The position numbers and the translations under genes are program-made. From contig CAZUVM010000046.1 of the NCBI GenBank assembly GCA_964623885.1, positions 1 through 29,367 of the forward strand: a stretch of DNA of 29,367 nt. The letters are read 5' to 3'. This DNA is from CAZUVM01 sp964623885. GTDB taxonomy: Bacteria; Verrucomicrobiota; Verrucomicrobiia; Limisphaerales; UBA8199. Below are positions 24,101-29,367 of this stretch, in pieces. Below the pieces are notes generated by a model that saw nothing but the letters and a program-made list of their open reading frames with translations, was not told the DNA's origin and ran no database searches. Numbering within the stretch: the stretch's first letter is position 1; each line of letters starts with the position of its first letter.

Positions 24101-26700
24101 GGAGCACGCCTCCTTATTATTCCGTTTCGAGCACACTGGGCGGCATCAGCACAAAAGCGGGCGGCGACGTTACCATCAACGCCGGCGCGGACGTTATCAG
24201 CTTTCAGCCCAACAGCAGCCTTACCGGGCCGAACGCTATAGCCGACGGCGGCACCGGCGCCTTCGGCACCAAACCGGGGAATGTCACGATTAACGCCGGC
24301 GGCAGTGTGTTCGGCCACTATGTTGTCGCGAATGGTGTGGGCCAAATCACGGCTCAACAGGACATTGGAGGCGCCAGTGCCAGCGATAACGTGGCCCTGA
24401 GTCTCATCGCCGGCAGTTGGACGCTAAACGCTCCCAACGGCAATATCTATCTGCAGGAAGTGAGGAATCCAAACGGTGTTTTCAATGCCCAGGGCAGTCC
24501 GGAAAGCCCCAGTTATCACCGGTTCGACTATGACCCACTCGCCTCGGTCACTTTAAATGCGCTCAATGATGTGTATCTGACCGGGCTGAACTTGCCGCGG
24601 CCAAACGATCCCGTTCCCGTGGTCCTGCCCCCGATGCTCTACGTCAACGCCGGACGATTAGTCCTGCAGAACTCTGTCAGTCTCTTTCCTTCCCCCTATC
24701 AGAATATCGAGATCTCAACGACCGGGGACTTCATCGGTGCCCCACTCGATCCGACCGCGCCCACTCCAGAACTGATTATGTCGGACAGTCCCGACTCGCG
24801 CTGGCTCGGTTCGACAAGCTTTGGCGACAGCGACCACCGCTCCACTCCGCTGCAGGTCAACAATCCCAATCCTGTTATCGTCGATGTAGGCGGAAACATG
24901 AAAGACATCATTTTGATCGCCGACAAGCAGACCCATATCTCCGTCAACAAGGACATGATTGACTGCGGTTTTGCCGGTGAAAACCTGCGCGCCAGCGATG
25001 TCACCTCGATCGACGTAAAGGGGAATATCAGCAACGAAGGGATCTACCACTTTGTCATTCTCAACCAGGCTATCCAATCAGTGCCGGCAAGTGATTTACC
25101 GCTCGGGACCGGCAACAATTGGAACACACTGTTTTCACTGGCCCTCGACCCCAAAATTGCCACCCTGCGGGTCCCCGCGAACCTCACTCCGTCCCAGCTT
25201 ACAGCCTGGGCTCACACCGTTGCCCCGATCGGGATCAGTTTCGACGCCTTCACCTATGACCCAACGACCCGGCGGCTCGGATACCTAGGGCAGATGGGGC
25301 CGGATATTCTGGCCAGGCTCAGCCAGCCTTTAACCGTCCTCCACATCGGACCGGACGGATTTCCTGAAGTTCGCAATGGTCACCTGGTCACGGATACGGT
25401 CGCCTGGGCGGATGCGTCGGATCTCAGCTCGCTTTTCGCCGCAACGCAGGGGAGCGCTGCCGAGGTGGGGCTCGGTTATCGGCTCGGCGGGCCGGGCGAG
25501 TTCGATGTGAATGCCAACTCGATTTACCTGGGAAATACCTACGGCATTCTGGCGTGCGGCGTCAGCGATGTTCTGGGCGGCAACTTCGGATATGGCGCGC
25601 TGGCTTCGCTGCCCCGGGCCTCGCTGAATCCGCCGGGCGCCACCTTGAATGTGACGGTGCAAAAGGATCCTGATGCCAACACAGCTTCCCTCGACATGCT
25701 GACTTCTACAATTGCTTCGCTTGGCGGCGGAGACGTCAATGTGACAAGCGTCGATGGTTCCATGCATTTGGGTTCGCAAGAGTTGCTTCTTGGCGGTGTG
25801 CGCCAGGTCGGGTTCGGTATCTTTTCCTCGGGTCGTGGAGATGTGAACGTCACTGCATTCGGCAATATTGACGTGGCCGGATCACGCATCGCCAGCTACA
25901 ACGGCGGCGACATCAAGGTCGTGTCGACCGATGGAAACGTGAACGCCGGCACCGGCGGCGCCTCGTATGTCCAGGTGCCCTACAGCTATATAGACGCCAA
26001 TGGCGCGGCCGCGACCTACACGGAAGAAGTTTTCGGCAGCGGCATCGTCGCCAACACACTGGTAGATTCATCTGTCCCTGGAGGCGCTCCGTTGCCGGGC
26101 AACATTAATATCCAAACACCGCGCGGCAGCATTTTTGCCAGCCTTGGAGGCATTCTCCAGGAGCCGCTCAACGGGAACCTGTCTCCCGGACCAACCGTGA
26201 CGTTGTCCGCGGGCTCGCCCGGATACCATGGGAATATTAATCTTGGCGATTCGGGTGTCATTGGCGGGACCATCATTGCCACCGCGAACGGCAATATTAC
26301 CGGGCTTGTTATTTCCCGACAGAACAGTGTCATCAACGCGGCCCAAAGCTTTAGCGGAGTTTTGTTTTCAGGCGGCACCGCCAACGTTTCTGCCGGCGGG
26401 ACGATCTCGGGCACTGTGATCGGAATCGGCGGCATCTCGGCCTCCGGAGGGCAGGGAATCTCTGCCTCCTTGCTTTCACAAAACGTCTCAGTGAGCGGTG
26501 GACAATCCCAATCGACCCTGGGCACTTCTGCCACCGGCACCGCCGCCAGCCAAAGTGCCGCGCAGCAGGCCAATACGGACGCCCAGCAGCAAGCCAACGA
26601 CACCAAACCTGAGGAGGACGACAAAAAGAAGAACATGAAAGGGCCGGCCCTCGTCCGCCGTGTGGGCCGTGTCACAGTCATCCTGCCGCCGAATCCTTAA
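21148..26700 (+). CDS. TpsA filamentous-haemagglutinin-like secreted protein
   Basis: From ATG 21148 the protein has 1850 residues; the frame is open back to 21022, but that part overlaps tpsB. Residues 94 onward are the TPS domain (NPVGGTVVQGSA, then QINWSSFNIAHGETTSF, NANGYVILQNSSG), recognised by the TpsB POTRA domains. The body is a predicted right-handed beta-helix with Gly/Asn/Ser-rich repeats, including four exact-length 46-residue units (539-722) and a duplicated ~160-residue block (313-471 and 697-861). The tail (~1800-1850) is Gln/Lys/Asp-rich and ends RRVGRVTVILPPNP, with no obvious toxin domain. The N-terminal ~75 residues contain a palindromic repeat element, listed separately. 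It is probably an adhesin or filament. Confidence 0.9.
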   Translation: MKSFSPLRCANRLALIFLSHPDPRRYSADLQSAVSQVFNLLRHGSGGTLYNSLLCKSLVPADCKSAIQQIINLRYLSSLIFCFTFLNSVPLSANPVGGTVVQGSAAISSQGSQLTVHQNTPQAQINWSSFNIAHGETTSFVQPSSSAVVWNYIHDANPSQILGNLNANGYVILQNSSGFYVGGQAVITAHGLLMTTAPIPVPNLSAGGAWDFNSLPPAASIINYGQIHPPSGDNGGSVFLIAADIQNKANASISVPQGQVGLYAGKDVLISSRPDGRGLSAKVTMPQGSVDNAGKVIADAGTIEMNAQVVNQGGLVQANSVRQVNGMIELVASDSLTMGGSSAILAHGDTSSSSASQGGIVVLNSGNTFADTSGSSIDISGKTAGHDGLLEVIGTGVTPANIQSQVNGKSASDYLTAGGLVLVNPQDITVSSDPSTPAQSSPNLSVSDLSSFSKLDLVAAGNINANASLSLSDGQDSAPVLSLSAGNNINFANGAAWSAGSGSRVSLSGDSIILNSGSGLQAPGSDVQLVANNALNNQGQIVSAGGAISLVGQSVSQSGLVQANAAGSTPGAIQISAAGSLSHAGQTIANGGSINLDGSSISQSGLIQANVVNALAGDIAMTASGNLDNEGQVIAKAGTIKLQAQTITQGGLVQASQAGSENGSVALAATASIDNGGQVVDDGGFVQINAPSINQHGTVQANSVGNINGAIELVARDNLTLGAGSTISAQGDSSSGNPSPGGFVVIKSGNTFADSSTSTINVAGQNGGHDGIVEILGNGVNGSTINSQINGQSAASFQSAAGLLLTFDTSQTTPKDLTLSSDPSDPLADTPNLSLDDLASFSKIDLFAAGNIDLNSSWGLSASSDPHAQFRLCAGNSIVLADQTSISAPKNWSIDFSAGPQNLTTRPVGTGRTDGIYLDGSAFIQSQDGNIQLWAANEVLINDGSDLPVGNNGIRTLGGGSINVTAEFGDVNAGANPQGYFRYNRSTPPYYSVSSTLGGISTKAGGDVTINAGADVISFQPNSSLTGPNAIADGGTGAFGTKPGNVTINAGGSVFGHYVVANGVGQITAQQDIGGASASDNVALSLIAGSWTLNAPNGNIYLQEVRNPNGVFNAQGSPESPSYHRFDYDPLASVTLNALNDVYLTGLNLPRPNDPVPVVLPPMLYVNAGRLVLQNSVSLFPSPYQNIEISTTGDFIGAPLDPTAPTPELIMSDSPDSRWLGSTSFGDSDHRSTPLQVNNPNPVIVDVGGNMKDIILIADKQTHISVNKDMIDCGFAGENLRASDVTSIDVKGNISNEGIYHFVILNQAIQSVPASDLPLGTGNNWNTLFSLALDPKIATLRVPANLTPSQLTAWAHTVAPIGISFDAFTYDPTTRRLGYLGQMGPDILARLSQPLTVLHIGPDGFPEVRNGHLVTDTVAWADASDLSSLFAATQGSAAEVGLGYRLGGPGEFDVNANSIYLGNTYGILACGVSDVLGGNFGYGALASLPRASLNPPGATLNVTVQKDPDANTASLDMLTSTIASLGGGDVNVTSVDGSMHLGSQELLLGGVRQVGFGIFSSGRGDVNVTAFGNIDVAGSRIASYNGGDIKVVSTDGNVNAGTGGASYVQVPYSYIDANGAAATYTEEVFGSGIVANTLVDSSVPGGAPLPGNINIQTPRGSIFASLGGILQEPLNGNLSPGPTVTLSAGSPGYHGNINLGDSGVIGGTIIATANGNITGLVISRQNSVINAAQSFSGVLFSGGTANVSAGGTISGTVIGIGGISASGGQGISASLLSQNVSVSGGQSQSTLGTSATGTAASQSAAQQANTDAQQQANDTKPEEDDKKKNMKGPALVRRVGRVTVILPPNP
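21219..21375. repeat. Palindromic 157-bp element of four 17-bp hairpins inside tpsA
   Basis: Four 17-bp stem-loops (7-bp stems, 3-nt loops) lie at 21229-21245, 21252-21268, 21328-21344 and 21351-21367. The first and fourth share GCAGATT/AATCTGC arms. The outer ends are inverted copies of CAGGTA, then GCGCAGATTT (left 21219-21236, right 21360-21375), and CTGTATCG is repeated in inverted form next to each outer hairpin. The central ~60 bp is not palindromic. The layout is that of a BIME/REP-like or MITE-like unit. It is read through in the tpsA frame without a stop. Confidence 0.85.
22762..23313 (+). repeat. Four 46-residue tandem repeats in TpsA
   Basis: Residues 539-584, 585-630, 631-676 and 677-722 align without gaps, each 46 residues (138 bp), with the pattern GQ-I-GG-I-L---S-SQ-GL-QAN. 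A lone earlier copy covers ~293-338. Equal length without gaps suggests fairly recent tandem growth or strong structural pressure in the beta-helix. Confidence 0.8.
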
Positions 26701-26707
26701 AACGGCC

Positions 26708-26721
26708 GAATCGTACGATTC
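26708..26721. repeat. 14-bp perfect palindrome after tpsA
   Basis: GAATCGTACGATTC begins 8 bp after the tpsA stop and lies within a GGCC...GGCC bracket (26704 to ~26731). No T-run follows, so it is at best a weak transcript-ending hairpin or a protein-binding site. Confidence 0.35.
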
Positions 26722-26818
26722 AGCAAAGGCCTACTGCAGTCCGAACCACCTTCCTACCATAACGAGCAAGCTATGGGCATTCAGATTTAGCAGTTGTGCG
26801 AAAATGTAAGCATAAATT

Positions 26819-26869
26819 GTTTGCTCATATGCAAACAAAGTTGACATTTGATTTGCTCCTCGCTACGCT
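26819..26869 (+). promoter_or_regulatory. Predicted sigma-70 promoter and operator for the response regulator
   Basis: A perfect TTGACA (26841-26846) is followed after 17 bp by TACGCT (26864-26869), a weak -10 box. The downstream ATG at 26892 is 22 bp away. Just upstream, GTTTGC (26819-26824), six bases, then GCAAAC (26831-26836) form an inverted repeat next to the -35 box, where an activator or repressor could act. The promoter lies inside the longer GTG-led frame, supporting the ATG start. Confidence 0.45.
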
Positions 26870-26891
26870 ACGCAAATCCCACACACGTACT

Positions 26892-27374
26892 ATGCCCGAA
26901 AGCCGCGAGTTCAATATTTTGGTTGCGGAGGATGATGCCGGTTATCGCCTTCTGTTAAAGTCGGGATTTGAACGGACTGGTGCGGCCGCTCGGCTGAGTT
27001 TTGTCTCGGATGGCCTTGAAGCAGTCCGTTACTTAAAAGGCAGTGGGACGTTTTCTGATCGGCGCAGCTTTCCATTTCCGGACCTGGTGTTGCTCGATAT
27101 CAATATGCCGCACTTGAATGGCATTGGGGTCCTGGAATGGTTGCGGCAGCAGGAATGGATTGGTCATGTGCCGGTGATCATCTTGAGTAACTCCGAAGCC
27201 CAAGGCGACGTGGATCTCGCCCATGAGCTTGGCGCGAACGCGTTTTTGCTGAAACCGACCGGAACGTCTGAATTGGAGGGTCTCACCTCGGCAATCGAGT
27301 GTTTCTGGATCCGACTACACCGTTCGCCAAGTTGCTGCGGATCACTGGAGGTCGCGTCGGGCCGCCGGATATAA
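26892..27374 (+). CDS. Single-domain Rcp-like response regulator
   Basis: A 160-residue protein from ATG 26892. A GTG at 26796 would add 32 residues, but the predicted promoter lies inside that stretch. It is a CheY-type receiver with no output domain. The acidic pocket is Asp14 and Asp15, the phosphate acceptor is Asp69 (LVLLDINMPHLNG), the conserved Ser is 99 (IILSNSE) and the Lys is 121 (FLLKPTG). The insertion around residues 50-62 (KGSGTFSDRRSFPFP) and the wording of the motif resemble the Rcp1/CheY-like group that pairs with phytochrome-type or hybrid kinases. No histidine kinase is encoded in the window, so the partner is elsewhere. The C-terminal end (SPSCCGSLEVASGRRI) is unrelated to the fold. 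Confidence 0.9.
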   Translation: MPESREFNILVAEDDAGYRLLLKSGFERTGAAARLSFVSDGLEAVRYLKGSGTFSDRRSFPFPDLVLLDINMPHLNGIGVLEWLRQQEWIGHVPVIILSNSEAQGDVDLAHELGANAFLLKPTGTSELEGLTSAIECFWIRLHRSPSCCGSLEVASGRRI

Positions 27375-27457
27375 CTTCTCACCTGCTCTTGCCAGCGCTG
27401 CGCCCTTGACGCCCATCCGGCTTCCGACCTTAGCCCTGAGATTCCTGCGTGAGGTTT

Positions 27458-27778
27458 TTAATAACCCAACTCGGCCTTCTTGGCAGCGGCTGTCGGCAGC
27501 GGTTCCTTCTTTGCCACGATCGCGGATGTGCCGGAGTCTTTAATCCGCCGCGCTTCCGCGGCATTGAATTCCTGCGCCGACTGAAATTCTGACGGTAAAT
27601 CGCCCTCGGCGTAAATCGCCTGGACTGGGCACTCGGACACGCAAGCGGTGCAGTCGATGCACTCATCGGGATGAATTACGAGCTGGTTATCCATTTCGTA
27701 AAAGCAGGCGACTGGGCAGACCTCGACGCAGTCTGTGAATTTGCAACCGTTGCATTTGTTAGTAACGATATGTGCCAT
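27458..27778 (-). CDS. fdxA: 7Fe-8S type ferredoxin (FdxA-like)
   Basis: A 106-residue protein from ATG 27778. The N-terminal motif MAHIVTNKCNGCKFTDCVEVCP has Cys9, Cys17 and Cys21 for a [3Fe-4S] or mixed cluster, with Cys12 extra. Cys40, Cys43, Cys46 and Cys50 in HPDECIDCTACVSECP give the [4Fe-4S] cluster. Both halves match the FdxA family of low-potential electron carriers. The C-terminal ~45 residues are Ala/Lys-rich, within the normal length range (about 100-110). It is a cytoplasmic electron donor whose partner cannot be told here. It converges with the response regulator gene (84-bp gap) and is monocistronic as far as can be seen. Confidence 0.93.
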   Translation of the reverse strand: MAHIVTNKCNGCKFTDCVEVCPVACFYEMDNQLVIHPDECIDCTACVSECPVQAIYAEGDLPSEFQSAQEFNAAEARRIKDSGTSAIVAKKEPLPTAAAKKAELGY

Positions 27779-27878
27779 AGAATAAAACTCGGTGGATTAA
27801 TAAATTATGGGCAGAGCTTACCCTGAGGCCGGGTTGGAGGATAGCCTTGTTTGATTGCTACTCCCATTGTTTGTGACC

Positions 27879-28463
27879 TCATGGCTTTGTTGGTGGTTCG
27901 ACATCAGCGCGCCAACCGACGATCACGCCTGTGGGCAGGCGCACGGGGTTGGACTGGACCAGCGCCACGTCGCTCTGCACCGACGGGCTCGGCTGAAGGT
28001 GAACGGTCGTTACTCGCCCCGCCTGGATGACCACGGGCACGGTCACCTTTTGGCAGGAACTGGCCTGAGTTTCGACACGGTAGGAGCCTTCGGGAAGCTG
28101 GATGTTTGCTGGCCATTCAATGACCGCGTCGGTGGAATTATGTACCTTCTGCACCAGCGCTCCAGTGGAAGAGTATATCGCGTAATCTGTGTGCGGGCAG
28201 AGATAGGGGAGCTCTTTGACATCGCAATGAGGATCGCGGGCGGAGTAGACGACGAGCGTGCCTGTCGGCCCGTTGGTTGACGTGCCTTGGGGTGGCGGTC
28301 CTACCGGAGCAGTTACGATTGCGGATTTGTGGAAGGCGCACCCAGCCAGCAGAAGCGTACTCGCCCCCAGAGCAGCCAAGAATAAAGTTTGTATGGCTTC
28401 AGCTAAAGCGGATCGTTCGGTACGGCCATTAATTCCACCTGGTTTTGCAAAGTGCCGGTTCAT
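27879..28463 (-). CDS. Putative lipoprotein of unknown function
   Basis: A 194-residue protein from ATG 28463. The signal peptide ends in a lipobox, Leu39-Ala40-Gly41-Cys42 (TLLLAGCAFHKS), so it should be lipidated at Cys42. The n-region is long (about 25 residues) for a lipoprotein, and no later start exists. After a Pro/Thr-rich linker the body is mostly beta-strand (GTLVVYSARDPHCD, then EGSYRVETQASSCQKVTVPVVIQAGRVTTVHL), which looks like a PEGA-like or carboxypeptidase-regulatory-like fold. I do not recognise the family. Four other cysteines (three in DPHCDVKELPYLCPH and SSCQ) could pair in the periplasm. It lies 100 bp upstream of the ferredoxin gene on the same strand. Confidence 0.75.
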   Translation of the reverse strand: MNRHFAKPGGINGRTERSALAEAIQTLFLAALGASTLLLAGCAFHKSAIVTAPVGPPPQGTSTNGPTGTLVVYSARDPHCDVKELPYLCPHTDYAIYSSTGALVQKVHNSTDAVIEWPANIQLPEGSYRVETQASSCQKVTVPVVIQAGRVTTVHLQPSPSVQSDVALVQSNPVRLPTGVIVGWRADVEPPTKP

Positions 28464-28790
28464 AACGATGACCCTCGATAACTGTTTCCTGTGGAGCCCT
28501 GCTGCGCCAATTTAACCTAATTTACTTAAAGAGCAAAGACCTGAGCGCGCATTTCACTTCGTGCTCCAGCCCACAGCACCAGAAACATCGAATATCGCCC
28601 TTTGCCACTTTTGCCGCATCGGATCGAGCAGAGTGGCCGGAGCCATTCGTTGGATGCTCGTTCATAAGACCGTGGTAAGATCGCAGTCGATCATTAAAAG
28701 CTGATTAACGCCAGATTAAATTGTGCGTCTAAAAACAAAAAGTCCCCTGCTAAATGCCGGGGACTTCCACCGCTGATTGATCGCAGTGGC
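28464..28790. other. 327-bp gap with the lipoprotein leader and a terminator
   Basis: No gene is seen here. The lipoprotein gene starts at the left end on the - strand, so its promoter should lie within about 28464-28560, where an AT-rich patch (28510-28536) is the only candidate. The right end holds the terminator of the last gene. I see nothing recognisable in 28560-28700. Confidence 0.5.
28730..28766 (-). terminator. Rho-independent terminator of the 28791 gene
   Basis: AAGTCCCC (28740-28747) pairs with GGGGACTT (28759-28766) around an 11-nt loop. Read on the - strand the stem is followed by a T-rich run (complement of 28731-28739). It begins 24 bp after the stop of the - strand gene, the normal distance. 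Confidence 0.92.
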
Positions 28791-29367
28791 TTAGTGCGCC
28801 CCCACCCTGTAGAACCGAACCGGATCTGTAGTCGTATCGTTCAGCGAATTGGTCCCGCCGTTGCCGATCAGGCTTCCGGCGACCGGCCAACTGCTAGCCG
28901 GCGTCGTTAGTCCGGCAGCATTGGTGTAGTAAAGCGTGTAGTTCGCTCCGTTGGTCGTGGTGAAGGAGACCGTGGACACATTGGCGGCGCGGCGCACCGA
29001 GACAACGGTTGGCGCGGGCGGCGGTGGCGGCGCGCTAGCCGAGGCGCGGGTGAACGTCATCGTCCCGTTCACATTCAGAATAAAATAGCCGACGAAGTAA
29101 GCCAATGGTCCAGTCGATCCGGTGGTCGGATCGACAACCCCGCTCGGCACGGACTGATACAAGTCGAGCCGGGCCGGAGAGCTAAATGTGCTCGGTACGA
29201 CGTTCTCGACCGACACAGTGATGACCGTACCTCCGAAATCACCCAATGTCGAGTCGCCGGCGTCTCCGATATTAGCAGTTAGGCTGTTTATACTGCTGGG
29301 GTCCCAGGGCTCCCGCACCAGCGTCGTATTGTTGTCAGCGTTGGTGCTGCCCAGACCTCCCGAGATA
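28791..29367 (-). CDS. Large secreted protein, C-terminal part only
   Basis: The frame is open to the right edge, so the start lies outside; the GTG at 29318 is only an internal Val codon. About 191 codons are visible. The part near the edge (NADNNTTLVREPWDPSS, then FGGTVITVSVENV) looks like a beta-rich repeat domain. A PPPPPAP linker follows, then a C-terminal module (VSVRRAANVSTVSFTTTNGANYTLYY...) that ends PVRFYRVGAH. This ending resembles those of the other exported proteins in the window (FYRV plus two to four residues). The passenger function cannot be told. A strong terminator follows the stop. Confidence 0.85.
   Translation of the reverse strand, partial: ISGGLGSTNADNNTTLVREPWDPSSINSLTANIGDAGDSTLGDFGGTVITVSVENVVPSTFSSPARLDLYQSVPSGVVDPTTGSTGPLAYFVGYFILNVNGTMTFTRASASAPPPPPAPTVVSVRRAANVSTVSFTTTNGANYTLYYTNAAGLTTPASSWPVAGSLIGNGGTNSLNDTTTDPVRFYRVGAH

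Noticed and set aside
26016..26681. A 221-codon open frame on the - strand within tpsA
   Set aside because: It is antisense to a clear TpsA reading frame, has no family-like motifs, and its Pro/Val-rich composition is what the complement of Gly/Asn/Thr-rich beta-helix codons gives.

Overview
The window looks like chromosomal DNA from a Verrucomicrobiota bacterium, probably a Pedosphaera/Limisphaera-type soil or freshwater lineage. I infer this from the gene families, not from any marker gene. They include an ECF sigma factor paired with a zinc-ribbon/kinase/WD40 protein, an H-x-DG type prepilin-like protein, BspA-type leucine-rich-repeat proteins, a choice-of-anchor-Q beta-helix protein, and secreted proteins that end in a Tyr/Asn/Trp-rich module closing on FYRV. 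Ribosome binding sites are mostly weak. No rRNA, tRNA, CRISPR array, intact transposase or phage gene was seen.

Layout. (1) Positions 2-1531 hold the 3' part of a LamG/PKD/Calx-beta surface protein. (2) 1586-5666 is an ECF sigma factor followed by a membrane Ser/Thr kinase with about 14 WD40 repeats, a signalling pair. (3) 5880-12670 is a run of four exported-protein genes on the + strand: prepilin-like, BspA-LRR, beta-helix, BspA-LRR. (4) 12671-13580 is a non-coding, debris-like stretch with a gene remnant, a perfect 20-bp palindrome, a long inverted repeat and four copies of CTAYTAACA spaced exactly 20 bp apart. (5) 13581-16082 (- strand) is an exbB-exbD-tonB-exbD operon that would energise outer-membrane transport. 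(6) 16269-18244 holds two AraC-family regulators on the - strand. (7) 18591-26700 is a two-partner secretion pair: an outer-membrane TpsB transporter and its 1850-residue TpsA filamentous-haemagglutinin-like substrate. (8) 26892-29367 holds a single-domain Rcp-like response regulator, a 7Fe ferredoxin, a lipoprotein and the 3' end of another large secreted protein with a clear terminator.

How the parts fit. Most of the window serves the cell envelope: secreted or surface proteins, the TonB energy-coupling complex, a TPS secretion route, and several regulators that could control them. One AraC gene is divergent from the tpsBA pair. The other lies directly upstream of the exb/ton operon with a 9-bp direct repeat in the gap. 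These control links are inferred from position only.

The most unusual item is a 157-bp palindromic element made of four 17-bp hairpins. It sits in frame inside the signal-peptide coding region of tpsA, so a repeat family normally thought of as intergenic has become protein-coding. The second is the phased 20-bp repeat array at 13392-13460, which could be an orphan transposon end (IS21-like arrangement) or a multi-site protein-binding array.
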